Shown here in pieces: positions 1-11,116 of a DNA stretch of 64,000 nt. The translations under genes were made by a program, and so were the position numbers. A model generated the notes under the pieces. The model was given only the letters and a program-made list of their open reading frames with translations. It was not told the origin of the DNA and made no database searches. Location: assembly GCF_020080835.1 (NCBI RefSeq), contig NC_058159.1, forward strand, positions 8,308,001 through 8,372,000, in the 5' to 3' direction. The stretch's first letter is position 1. Each line of letters begins with the position of its first letter. This DNA comes from Cotesia glomerata. Its lineage: Eukaryota > Arthropoda > Insecta > Hymenoptera > Braconidae.

Positions 1-151
1 TTGATTCGAAAATATAATTATTTTTTATCATATTTTCAACGTTTCTCCAACATCAACGTTGTCGGAATCGCCACTGAGCAGCTGAATGACGTACGATAGT
101 TTCGGTCATTATTGCTCAGAAAGTTCAATTTGAGAAAAAGTTCAATATGTA
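1..151. other. Unannotated AT-rich flank
   Basis: No gene or repeat recognised. The last two bases (TA) are the left copy of the target duplication of the element that follows. Confidence 0.4.
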
Positions 152-1381
152 CACTGAAAAAAAAGTATGAGTCTCACACTTATAAATTTTAGTGATATTA
201 CAATACTTGGTATTGCGAATATACTTAAACAATATTTGAGTCTCAACGCAATATTTTTAAGCGCTACACTAAAACTCGTTTAAGTCATACACTTAAACCG
301 ACTTTGAGCGCCACCGCAAAACTCATAACCACAATACACTCAGATATGTTAATTTTTTTTTATTTTTTATTAATTTATATATTTAATTTTTTAATTTTTT
401 TAATTTTATTTATTAAAAAATAATAATTAAAAAACTAATGTTAGGATGTTACAATTATTGTCGTAAAGGCTAACCTCAGATGACAATGTGTTCAAATTTT
501 ATAATATTATAAAATGACATACATGTAATTTTATATTATACCTATAGAAGCAGGAAAAATATTTTGTTGTAAATATTTTCTATGCTTTTACTTTACTAAA
601 GGTATTCGTTTTTAAGTAGTTTTAAGTTGTTGTAAATTTAAGGATTAGACGAGTAACTAGTATTTCTAACATGCTGTCACCAGATATCAAAATATAGTTA
701 CTCTGTAAAATGGTTAAGAATATTGTAGCTTGGGTGCGAGTGAGAGAACGAGCAAGAGTGTATGAAGTATGCAAGTATGCTGTTGAGAGATAGGGGTGAG
801 AAGGGACCGAGAGGCCCAGGTAATTTTAAGAGATAATTTTTAAGTTAGTCTAATACCACCCAGGCTAGGAAACAGTTGTATGTAGTACTTCCCTTATCAA
901 TAAACATATTATTACACTTTTACTAAGTATCGCCTCGTGTTGTAATTTCTTTTAATTAATATAATACTAAAAATCTATATTTTATATACCTTACATATAT
1001 GTAAGGTATACCTTTAAACACTTGATGATAGGAGGATTAATTCCACTGAGTTAATTTATTTTTCACCCACGGATCCATAAATAATTATTGTTAATGTCAA
1101 TTATATAAATATTTTTTCTATGCTCTTAAAAACGATGTTTAGGTTAAAGGTATAAACACGGTATATAAACACGGGGAAAAAAGAAGCAAAGTACGCGCTG
1201 AGTCTTACGCGGGAACTTTTTTTACTATACTCTCTGAACTTGCAATAGTATCGTACGGAAAATATAAGTCACTTACTGAAACAGAGTATTGCGATAATAC
1301 TTAAACTTTTTTATATCATATTCGCAATGCCTATTCATTAAAAAAGAGTATACCTAGAGGACTTAAACTTTTTTTTCAGTG
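152..1381. mobile_element. Non-autonomous DNA transposon (TIR, TA target duplication)
   Basis: The left end reads CACTGAAAAAAAAGT and the right end is its reverse complement (ACTTTTTTTTCAGTG with small differences). TA flanks both sides (150-151 and 1382-1383), as in TA-targeting DNA transposons. Inside the ends, weaker inverted similarity continues, with spaced copies of words such as 'tattgcgaatat' and 'acttaaac' on both sides. There is no open reading frame of note, so it must depend on a transposase from elsewhere. The superfamily is not determined; the TA target suggests Tc1/mariner or a similar group. Confidence 0.7.
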
Positions 1382-1518
1382 TAGTTATTATGTGTAATTT
1401 TTTTAAAAAATCTTTCACAATATTTTTATTAAAGGTACAATGATAATTAGGTGCTGTGGGTTCATTATAAGCAAATTGGTGTCGTTGATAGCATATACTA
1501 ACATTTGGTTTTCTTCGC

Positions 1519-1775
1519 AAAAAAACTGCAAGTAGAGAGAAAATTAGCGCTATCCAATTACTTAAATTGATAAACTACTAAAAATCTTCAGTCAGTAAAC
1601 TAGAATCTGACTTTTTTCTTTATAGCCCCTTTCGATTTCCGGCTGGTTATATCCAGAAAAGTACAAAAAAATAAAGGGAGGTAAACTTTGTGGCCTAGAA
1701 CTGAAAAAACAGTCAGTGAAGTAGAGTCTCTAGAAATAGGTGGCTTCGCGGACGCCACCAGAGTGATCTTACTGA
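1519..1775. repeat. Dispersed repeat, copy 1
   Basis: This segment resembles 33350-33610 in the same orientation. Shared landmarks in the same order are 'ctgc..agagaaa', 'ttagcgc', 'gtca gta..ctagaat.tgactttttt', 'gtctctagaaa' and a terminal 'cggacgccacc'. Reverse-strand translations of the two copies also share fragments (VAS.K, SRD, KKKV.F), but both are interrupted, so coding origin is only a possibility. Family unknown. Confidence 0.55.
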
Positions 1776-2379
1776 AAGTATATGGAGAAAAAAATGGAGA
1801 ATTTTTACTAAATTCTAAATAAAAATTAACATCTGAGAAAAAAAGGAATCTTGAACCGATAAAACAAACAAAGATTTCTATGAAATTCATGCAAACTTCA
1901 ATTTTTTTACAAGTAAAATAATTGTCATGGATTAATGCAATTATATAAAAGTTTATAGTAGTAAAAATACAAATTGAAACATCATAATTTATATTATTTC
2001 CCTTCTCGCAAAATAATTAGTTAATATGGTATGATACAGCTATATAAGCTTTATAATCTGATATAGTTATATCAGGCTACATAAAAGAATAAGAAAATTT
2101 TACTATTTTTATTTTTCATTGAATTGTGTACAACGAATAACACGTCAATTTAAACAAAAAATAGTTTAGTTGATGATTAAACGACATTATGAAGATACAA
2201 TAAATTTTCTGATATAAATATATACTAGAATACAAATTTGCGCGCGCAAGCGCCAGAATATATATTTTGCATATATTTTCATGCTTATGATATGTTTGAC
2301 CAATCATGTTATGAATAGTTTGCAACACATATTTTTCATCTTAATTTTATTATAGGATGGACATATCAGACTATATCAG
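1776..2379. other. AT-rich intergenic stretch
   Basis: No gene seen. It contains a few degenerate 'tgatatagttatatcagg' palindromic words (about 2055-2080 and 2365-2380) that recur in the dispersed TGATAT repeat described at 14740-15600. Confidence 0.4.
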
Positions 2380-2960
2380 AAAATTTTTACACGGGTTAGC
2401 GATTTCTAGGTCAAAAAATCCCAGAAAATATATTCCAAGCAAAAATAACCCACACAAAAATATCCTAAACAAAATAATCCCAAGACAAATATATCCCCCA
2501 CACATAAATATCCCTTGATAAAATATCCCACAACACAAATATCCCAAACATCCTAATATCACATTAAAATTATTAAAGTAACTTAATATTTCTTGTACAA
2601 TTATTTATTATTTATTATTATCAACAATCATGTTTCTGATAATTTATTTCTTTTGAAATGGGGGGCTTCGCCCCCCAACCCTCACCGGGGTTCCACCCCG
2701 GACCCTGCTGTTAATTTTTGCATAAGAAATTATTTTCATTTTGTGTTGCGCCCTTTTATCATGGTTGTTGTGTGTGTTTATTCGATATAAGACGTTTATT
2801 CGATTTTAGATATTTTTGTCAAAGGGATAATTCTGCAATAGGAGATTTTTGTTTTGGGATATTTTGTCGTGGGATATTTTTGCGATGTGATATATTTACT
2901 GGAATATTATTTACTGGGATATTATTTACTAGGATTTTATGATCGGCCACCGGGTTAGTG
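2380..2960. repeat. Foldback repeat built from a degenerate 15-bp unit with GC-rich hairpin core
   Basis: Left half: repeated 'aaatatccca' words. Right half: the complement, repeated 'tgggatatt' words at about 15-bp spacing (for example three near-identical 'ttactgggatatta' units at 2900-2940). The whole is a long imperfect inverted repeat whose outer edges are a 'cgggttag'-type word in opposite orientation. The centre (2659-2705) is unusually GC-rich with two hairpins: GGGGGGCTTCGCCCCCC, then CCGGGGTTCCACCCCGG. Translated outward, the unit yields a five-residue hydrophobic periodicity (G-I-L/F-x-x). I read this as a by-product of the 15-bp repeat, not as a protein. Confidence 0.6.
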
Positions 2961-3830
2961 AATATCTCTAAACGTCCGGAGAAAAATTTCTTCTGGAGAA
3001 GTCTTACCCATTAAATTTTTAAAGTCGCTAGTTATTTACTAAATCATTCAGATAGCTTCTATTTTTTTGATTACAGATTTTATCATTTGACAAGTATTAT
3101 CTATTAATTATGTGCAACTTTAATCTTCAATGTGGAGTTAAAAAATTATAACTTTACTCCGCGGGTATACTATGTGCTATGTCAATTCAGTAACAACGGA
3201 TTATCGATTATCAGATTACCGGATTGAGATAGAGATGTCAGTAATTTAATATTTGCCACAATAAAAACTGACAACATATCATCAAATTCCAATATATTGG
3301 ATTTTAGTATCAAAAATCTAAATAAATATACTTTTCAGTTGAAACCTCAGTATTTGAATATAAAAAAACAAACCTGCTCAAAATAGCGCTAATATATTAT
3401 GAATTATAGTTTATAATAAGTTATGTAATCTATAAAATATTATGTTTAACATGATAAAATATATAGCACAAATCGCATAAATTGAAAAATATTTATTCAT
3501 TTATAATTTTATTGATAAGCACGGAACTAAGTGATTTAAAAATTAGTATAATCAATAACTATTTAAATAAATAACACACAAAAAACAGCGGGACATGGAT
3601 GAAATTGTAGATTAATAGAAGAGAAATTGTCATTTCAATTATTTTTAACTTCCATCATTTCAGTAAATATAATTTATAAAAGTTAATTTATATTTATAGT
3701 GTGAACACATCAGTAAATTTCAATTAAATGACCAACAATTCATTTGTAGGGATGGAAAAGAAGTGGGCAAAACGAGATAGTTTAGGAAATGCTTCGTTTT
3801 TGGGGACCGAACTATACTAAATATTCTTTT

Positions 3831-3999
3831 TAACTTCCTGCTAAGAAAATCGAAGATTTTCAAAAATCGGGAGGTTATTGTTTTCACCCCGTTTAGCAAA
3901 AATCGAGTTTTCATCAGATCTCGACGTTTGAAGGTCACAAGAAGCTTCCCTGACTATCCCCGCGAGGCTGTCACTATGTCTGTATGTGTGCGTGCGTGC

Positions 4000-4036
<37 letters not shown>

Positions 4037-5030
4037 GTGAGTGTGTGTGACTATGTGACTCGCTTATAACTTTTGAACGACTGAACCGATCGGAACGTAC
4101 TAAACGGTGTGCTAAAAAGTTCCCTCAAACTTAGATTTCCTGAGAATTTGAACCGATTCGGACCGATAGATTTGGAGAAATTTTGAAAAATCTAAAAAAA
4201 AATAAGAAAAAAATCATTTTTGAAAGTGGTTTTTTTGGAATATCTTTTAAACGGCTCTATCGATCAACTTCAAAAACTAATCCGCTCTTAAGCTTGAAAA
4301 ACCACGCCGATCGTCGCTAATCCGGTCAAAATCGGTTGATTCGTTCGAGAAATATCGTGAACGAAAGAAAACCGAAATAAGGGTTTTTTGACATAACTTC
4401 GTAATTTCTTCTCGGATCGTTTTTGATGATAAAAATAATTTCAGAGCTTAAAAAACCGCGTCGATCGCCGCCAAAACCGTGGAAGTCGGTTGATTGGTTC
4501 GAGAGATATCCTCGATAACATATTTGGAAACAAGTGTTTTTTTAACATAAGTCCGACATTTTTTGGAATAACTTTTAAACAGTTTTAAAAACTAATCAGC
4601 TATTAGCATGAAAAAATTACGTCGATCGCCGTCAAGCCGGTCAAAATTGGTCAATTCGTTCAAAAAATATCATGAACGAAAGAAAACCAAAAAAAGTGTT
4701 TTTTTGGAATTACTACAAATTTCCTAGTTTTATCAATTCAAACTTGAAGATTCTTCATGAAACTAAAAAAATTGCGTCAAATACTGCCAACCACGTGAAA
4801 ATTGGTTGATTCATTTAAAAGTTAGTGAGGTTTGAAAATTTTAAAAATATTGTTCTATGATACTTCTATCAGACTTTTGAGCTCGAAGAGCTCAAAATAA
4901 CACAAAAATTGTATTTTTGAGCTCGAAGAGCTCAAAAACGTCATTAGTGCAGTTTTATGCACCTAGGTATGGAATTAGCGGGAAGTTGCACGGATGGCCT
5001 TCAGGATCTACCGTTTTTCTAATTTTTTTT
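3831..5030 (+). mobile_element. 'AACTTCCCGC' repeat family, copy A
   Basis: One end begins taacttcctgctaagaaaat; the other runs through 'gcgggaagttgca..gatggccttcagg..c.accgtttttc'. The two end regions both carry an AACTTCCCGC-type word in opposite orientation. The family occurs again at 36601-36998 (partial, same orientation) and 60638-61590 (complete, opposite orientation). Shared interior marks are a (TG/CA)n tract near one end, 'ttttcatcagatctcgacg', and several palindromic 'gagctcgaagagctcaaaa' units near the other end. No coding capacity is seen, so it is non-autonomous; superfamily unknown. Confidence 0.7.
3981..4050. repeat. (TG)n microsatellite
   Basis: A run of tgtg/tgcg dinucleotides inside copy A of the AACTTCCCGC family. 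It is the counterpart of the much longer (CA)n tract at 61307-61445 in the inverted copy C. Confidence 0.9.
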
Positions 5031-5360
5031 AATTGTATTCGGAGAAAATAGAAAAAATTTTCAGCTTCCGTGAAAATAAAATTTTTTTATTTTTTGTACA
5101 CAAAATAGCATACCCTCTAACAGTGAGAAAAAAATTTTTTTGATGAGAAAAGTACATTTATTTAGATTCTTGATATTAAAATCTAATATACTGGGATTCG
5201 ATAGCATGTTGTCAATTTTTATTGCGGCAGATATTGAATTACTCGACATATCTGTCTCAATCCGAAAATCTGATAATCGGCAATCCGTTGTTACTGAAAC
5301 CGTATAGCATATGGTATATACACGGGGTGTAAAATTTCAGTTTGTATGTTGTTGAAGATT

Positions 5361-5573
5361 TTTTTTTTATTTGTTCAAAGTCGCATAAACTACTGAGGTC
5401 ATGAGCAACTACGGTAAGGGTTAAACTTTTAAGGTTGGAACTCGTTTTTATTTTTTGGGTTGAGTAGAATAATAAACATAAATATTGAAAATATTCATTG
5501 GTGTACGCCGGACTCGAACCCGGTCCAATCCTTTGGTAAGCAAGGGCCGGATTCGATAGGCTACTACGTATCT
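5361..5573 (-). mobile_element. tRNA-derived SINE with 12-bp target duplication
   Basis: On the minus strand the element starts with a tRNA-like head: an A-box-like TAGCCTATCG region and a near-perfect pol III B box GGTTCGAGTCC (complement of 5510-5520), with the B-box loop flanked by a CCGG/CCGG T-stem. An unrelated body follows, and the element ends in an oligo(A) tail (T run on the plus strand at 5361-5369). The 12-bp word ttgttgaagatt is present on both sides (5349-5360 and 5574-5585), as expected for LINE-driven retroposition. It interrupts the right arm of the inverted repeat 3013-5700. The head does not fold an obvious full acceptor stem, so a functional tRNA gene is unlikely. Confidence 0.75.
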
Positions 5574-5700
5574 TTGTTGAAGATTAAAGTTATACTTAAT
5601 CAATAATTAATAATTATCAAATATTAAAATATGTAATTAAAAAAATAGAAGCTATCTAAATAATTTTTAAGTTGAATAGCGACTTTTAAAATTTATTAAT

Positions 5701-5963
5701 TAAGGCTTCTGCAACAGTCATATTTCATTGATCACTGCCAAGGCTCAACAGCTAAATAGCAAAAGTATATTATGTATTATACATACAAAAATATAGTACA
5801 CATTTACAAGCAATTACTATAATTACAGAAATTCAATGTTATGAAGTTTATTTAATTTTATGATCGAAAATCGAACGCGCTTTGTGCGCTTCTGTCAAAA
5901 TATTTATAATCGACAATTTAATTAATCAATATTTTTACAAATTTTATTCATTAATATTCAACT
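5701..5963. other. AT-rich stretch, nothing recognised
   Basis: No gene, repeat copy or strong motif recognised. Confidence 0.3.
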
Positions 5964-6019
5964 GTTGCCATAGTAACCGTTGCTATGGTAACCGTTGCCA
6001 AAGTGGTTACCATAGCAAC
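5964..6019. promoter_or_regulatory. Cluster of RFX X-box-like sites
   Basis: Three close matches to the RFX X-box consensus (GTTGCCATGGYAAC type) lie in 56 bases: GTTGCCATAGTAACC (5964-5978), GTTGCTATGGTAACC (5979-5993) and, on the other strand, GGTTACCATAGCAAC (6005-6019), with a degenerate half site between them. RFX factors bind such imperfect palindromes to drive ciliary genes in animals. No ciliary gene is visible downstream, so the regulatory role is inference; a short tandem-and-inverted repeat arising by chance duplication is the alternative. Confidence 0.45.
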
Positions 6020-7229
6020 GAAAAGCAACAACAATGAAAACGTCATATCAACTTTTTAATAAAGGAATATTACCTGTAAAATGGATACAAAGAAAGACTT
6101 TAAATGGTTCACCATGTTCTAGAATATGCCAGAGTGTTCCGGAATGTTCCACGATGGGAAATGTGTCGCACTCACACTAGTGTGTCGGAAGTACTAGCCT
6201 ATATGTAAAGTACTTTATGGTAACTCGCAGAGAAGACTAAGTGAGCTGTTCCCCATTCGAGTTTGCGTGCTATTACAATTAGTATTCGTTGGTTCCGAGT
6301 AAGTATTTGAAACTACTCTTAAATGATTCCGAGTACCTCAAATTCGAGACTCAATACTGTTGGTGAAAGAGAACGTTATTTATTAGTATGAACTTTGACT
6401 TCAGTGAATGGAATTTTTTGCTTTCATACAGCAAACTGTGCAATGATTCTCAAACAGAACGTTTTATATATACATTGAGACACTACAGTAGCTCCTAATT
6501 GAATTTTCTATATTTCTATATTCAGATTCGTAGAATTCTTTCAATTTACAAAATTAATTGGACTCTGCAATAATAATTAATTTAATTAATTTAAGTAACG
6601 GCATTGTCCACCGGATCTGTGGCGGCTGGTGAGCGCTGTAATTGCTTTCGACTTTTCAGCTGTATAAAAAATTACCAATATCAGTGATCAGTTTTACTGA
6701 TTTAAAATGAATTGTAATTTTATTAATTTGTAATTTTTTTGAAAATAAATCGTAATTTTTTTACTATTAGCTATTTTCTCATATACATTGTAAAATGAAA
6801 TAACCTCAAAAATCAAATAATATGTACAATAATAATTCTATTCCATGTAAGTGGTAAGCTGCACTAAAATTTTTTTTTTCCAGTCCAGTAAATTTTACTT
6901 AGATATAAACTTTACAAAGTAATACTGCTACTAATAAACGGTCAATCAGCACCCTAGCATCCCATGATTATAATACAGTCCTTACTTTTCTCATGAATTT
7001 CACAGTGAATTTTAAAAATAATTTCTTCCCGTCTACTTCCGAAGAGAATTTTTAAAAAATCGTACGACAATTACAATTGATATTATTGTTTTTACTTGCT
7101 ACTCTTTCAAATAGAAAAGTAATTTTCGGAATTTTCTCTCATGAATTTAACAGTAAATTTGAAAGAAAATTCCTTTCCGTGTATACTTCTACTCATCATA
7201 TATATCAAAGTGTCGAACTGAGTAATCAT
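6020..7229. other. Intergenic stretch without a recognised gene
   Basis: Mixed AT-rich sequence with slightly GC-richer patches near 6120-6330 and 6600-6650. No open frame, splice structure or repeat copy that I can support. Confidence 0.3.
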
Positions 7230-7230
7230 G

Positions 7231-8735
7231 ATTCACCCTGAAAAAAAAGGTTTTTTCCTCCCAGAATACAAAGTATTTTTATCAGAGTTTTTTTATATTC
7301 AATGTACATTTCTTAATATTAAGAAGCTGGTATTTTTCGCCTAAGAATACCTAAGTTTTTTTAAGAGCTAAAACTTAATGCTGCGTTACCACAGCAACCG
7401 CAGCGGTGGCGCCACCAATTTTCTGATTTCCCTCTAATTTGACAGTCGTGGTGTGCTTGTTCAAACTGTTGAAAAATCTTGCTGATTTATAATTTATTGA
7501 ACAATTTCACAGTTATATTAAAATTTTACAATTACAGCTGCTATTATTAGTTGGATGGATTTTTGGCTACGATAAAAGTTGCTCGAACGAGATTTACCAT
7601 TTCTGCAAAAAATTTTTGAAGGTAATTGTTTTTTAAAATTATTGTTTATTCAAAATAAAAATAAAATAAACTAAAAAATAAAAATAATACGATGTAAATC
7701 AAGCCGTTGAAGGTAATTGAAACTTGAATTTTCCCATAACTTAATAATAGATATTTCCGATACATATGTGCGAAGTGAGGCATTCCCAGGGCTTAAAAAT
7801 TGAGACACGAGTCTAAGAAACGGCGCGTTTAGAATGGGGACGAGTACGCAGATTACCCCCACGAGCCGTTAGGCGAGTGGGGGTAAGCGTACTCGGACTT
7901 ATTGTAAACGTGTCGTTTTTTTTGGCGAGTGTCTCAATTAAGCCCTGTGAATGCCTCGGTTGGGACATATGTATCGAACAATATTATTTGTAACGACTGC
8001 TTTCAAGGTTCAACAAAGAGAAATTATTATTTACAAAAAAATATTGTAATTAGCTGAACTATATCAGTTATCAAAAAATTATAAATAATACACGCAATTA
8101 TGGTTAGTAGTTGTACAGAGTTGAACATATGATCGACAAGCTACTATTCATGTGTGGTTATTTGGTATGCGCAGGCGCTAAAATTAGTCTCAGTATGCTT
8201 GATAGTTTGATTTGTAGTGGTAGTGGTGGACATATCATTCTATGAATCTTATACATTTATTGTAGTTAATTTTCATTCCCGCACGGTCAAGCAGTTGGAA
8301 AGTTTGACTCCGCCTACTTTCCCGCACGCTACTATAGTGTATGTAACCAACACGAAAATACGCAACTTTGCGTTTGCTGAGCAAGACTCGAATGTTGAAC
8401 TTTGGAAGCAGGAGTTACAAAAAAAATTAATTCAATTATTTGTAATTTAATTTTAATTTATAAAATAATAATTAATAATTTATTAATTATAACAAAAAAA
8501 GGTCCGTAGTACATTATAAACACATCATTTCCATCTGTGTCAATTGAGCCAGATTAAGTCAACTGTTTTTATTTTGGTATTTTGCTGATGAAGAACCCGA
8601 GTTTTTTTAAAATTAGTATACTTATTAGTATAAGAAAAAACTTTAGTATTTTCACAACAGGAATACCAGTTTCTTTACTGGAAGGAAAAATTTCCCGGGT
8701 AAAAAAAACTTTTTTTTTTTCAGTGCACATATTAA
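7231..8735. mobile_element. Possible TIR element with GC-rich internal palindrome
   Basis: The left edge reads caccctgaaaaaaaagg and the right edge is roughly its complement (ctttttttttttcagtg), so the ends resemble those at 152/1381. There is no clean target duplication and the flanking bases do not match, so the boundaries are tentative. It encloses the hairpin at 7751-7978 and a small open frame (8217-8450) with no recognisable domain. Confidence 0.35.
7751..7978. repeat. Palindromic hairpin, about 110-bp arms
   Basis: The left arm 'gatacatatgtgcgaagtga..cattcccagggctta..aattgagacacgagt' pairs with the right arm running back from 'gacatatgtatc' (7966-7977) through 'gaatgcctc', 'taagccctg' and 'gtgtctcaatt'. 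The centre is GC-rich: 'acccccac gagccgttaggcga gtgggggt' (7854-7883). The arms are interrupted by mismatches. Confidence 0.65.
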
Positions 8736-11116
8736 TTTATCCGTATTTTAATTTTATTTTCATCAATTCTAATAATTGGAAAGGCTAAAAATCTAAAGCC
8801 AATATCATTAAATTATTTTTGACGTATATGACTTATAATTCAATTAAATAATTATTTAATTCGATAATGTACTTGAGAGCATATCAGTGATTGTTATTAT
8901 GCTTATTACAGAATGAAATGATAATGAATATTTGTTTATTTTTAGAGAGTAATATTTCAGTTTGTCTGGGGTTATTTTTCGAGCGTGCTCTTTAATGTAT
9001 TTATCGCAGTGGGTGTCTGGCAGTTGGGGTCAAGTCTGTGTAGGTTAAGGGTTGAAAGTTAAACGCTTGAATGCTGATGAAATGTTGAGAAAAAAATCAC
9101 AAAGTTTACAGAAGTTTTAAATGAGTACTTTAGAGATGATCGAAATATAATTGGTCACATAAGAATTTGTGTTCGACTAACAAACAGTTAGATGTAACGA
9201 CACGGCGTTTTGTTTGTACGCTAACTTAACGAGTCTCAGATGAGCTTTAGATGCACTTATGTCCCGCGAGATTTCTTTGGACAATTGTATCACGTTTCTT
9301 GAGAAATAAAGCAACAAAAATCTACCCAAGATTCAGTCATAGTCACTAAGAATGAGAATACAAGCACCACCATTTGTATTTTATGTACTATTTGTAAACG
9401 TGTGTCGAGCACAAACGCGAATTTGCGGATTTACTTTTCACTACATGCCGTTATGAACCAACTCGTGCTATAGAAGTGGTGAACAAAAGAACAAATATAT
9501 ATTTCTAGGTTAAAAAATTCAGGGCAAATACAGGTCAGTTAAAAATGGCATATTAATTAAAACTAGTACATATTTTTTCAATAAAATAATTTTTACTGCA
9601 TAATATTTATTAACATGAAATCAAAAATTAGTTTTTGGGAAATTTGAATTTTCGATTTAAATTCAATCATGATTCAACATTTTCATAACAGTTCTTTAGC
9701 AATCTTAACAAAATTTAGTGTCCTTATTCTATGAACAAATTTCTTGTTTAAGTTCTAAACTAAGCTAAAATTTTTTCAATTTTCGAAAGTTATAATTTGA
9801 TCAATTAAATTAAAATAGATATAGATAATTTTCATACCTGGCAATATATGATCATATCAAGTTGTATATGGGAATAACAAAATGATTTATTAGATTTTTT
9901 AATTTTTCTAGGAATGTGTGTATCAATTAACATATCTTATTAAAAAAAAATGTCTCATCAGTTAATTGAAAAAATAAGCAGAATCAAATAAACTCTTTAG
10001 TAGGGTCAAAAGAATGATTTTCGTTTTAGAAATTAAGACCTCAAACTTGACATTTTTGTGAGAGGTCGATTTAGCGATCATGCGTCACCTGTCGGGGATT
10101 TTCGACACTACTTTTTGTCGAAAATTTTTATATGACCAAGTCAAGCCCGATATGGGCATATTAAATCATATTAAGCCTAATACGTTGAATGAAGCAATTT
10201 GGACATAGATTATTAAATTACTTGGAAAACTGAAATTTTCTTCTATATTTTATAAATAAGCTGCTGACTAAATTTGTTTTTTATTTGCTATTTTGTTTTA
10301 TTATTTGTAGAATGTAACGACACCAAATGAAGTTCTTTACATAAATTTTCCTTACATAAATTTCTCTTCAGATTTATAACAAAGATATTTGTTTACATAC
10401 ATAACTTTTGAATAAACAAACTATTTTCATGCAAATATTATGGATATTTTAATGCAATGAATACTCATAACTTCACTTAATACTCATAAATGACGAAGAA
10501 ATGCAAGGAACTAAAGAAGAAAAATATGAAAATAATTATACAATGGATATCAATAAAAATTTTAAAACATCAAATATGTCATGAAAGTTTTGGATTGGTT
10601 TGTATTTTGCATTGTATCGGTCTGTCTGTCGAAAATAAATCAAGTATAGATTTCAGCTGTAGCAAAAATATAACGAGCCATTCACCAAGCTTTCATTCGA
10701 AAAAGCTTTTACCGAATTAATGATATTAATGGATTTTTATCTATAAAAGAAAGGAATTAAATAATTATCGACGTAATCTCCATTAAACTTTATTCTGGTA
10801 TCGTTTTTATATTCGCTCCGAAGAGTTTTGTTTCATACAGTAACAAAAATATTTCATTCAAGAAAAAAAATTCCCTTGAAAATGTCACTTTTAAAATAAC
10901 CGATATTTTATTCTACAATTTTTTTTTCAGATGTTTAAGAGACGCAGTACTTTGATTTGAGATATTATTAACTTGATTTAAGAATACTAACAACTCTCAG
11001 ATTTCTATAATTTAGAATGTTTACAAAAAAAAATATCTTCGTTTTCTTTTCCAAGGAAGAATCACATTCTTAAACCGCGAACATAAAATACTTATTGGGA
11101 AAAAAAATTATTCATA
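8736..11116. other. Intergenic stretch, no gene recognised
   Basis: AT-rich with scattered poly(A)/poly(T). Small open frames here (for example 10490-10720) show AT-driven composition and no domain. A short segment near 10140-10190 carries degenerate 'gatatgggcatatt' words of the TGATAT type. Confidence 0.3.

Larger units (their letters stand above)
3013..5700. repeat. Large interrupted inverted repeat (foldback element)
   Basis: The left arm (about 3013-3345) pairs with the right arm (about 5140-5348 plus 5586-5700). Matching words include 'gatagcttctatttttttga' against its complement near 5645, 'tttaatcttcaa' against 'ttgaagattaaa', and the block around 'caacggatt' (3193) against 'aatccgttg' (5283). 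The right arm is interrupted by a SINE (5361-5573), and the loop holds another repeat (3831-5030). The arms have diverged, so this is an old insertion. Confidence 0.65.

Noticed and set aside
5500..5575. Functional tRNA gene
   Set aside because: B box and T-stem are good but the acceptor stem does not pair, and the sequence is part of a unit with oligo(A) tail and 12-bp duplication, which defines a SINE.
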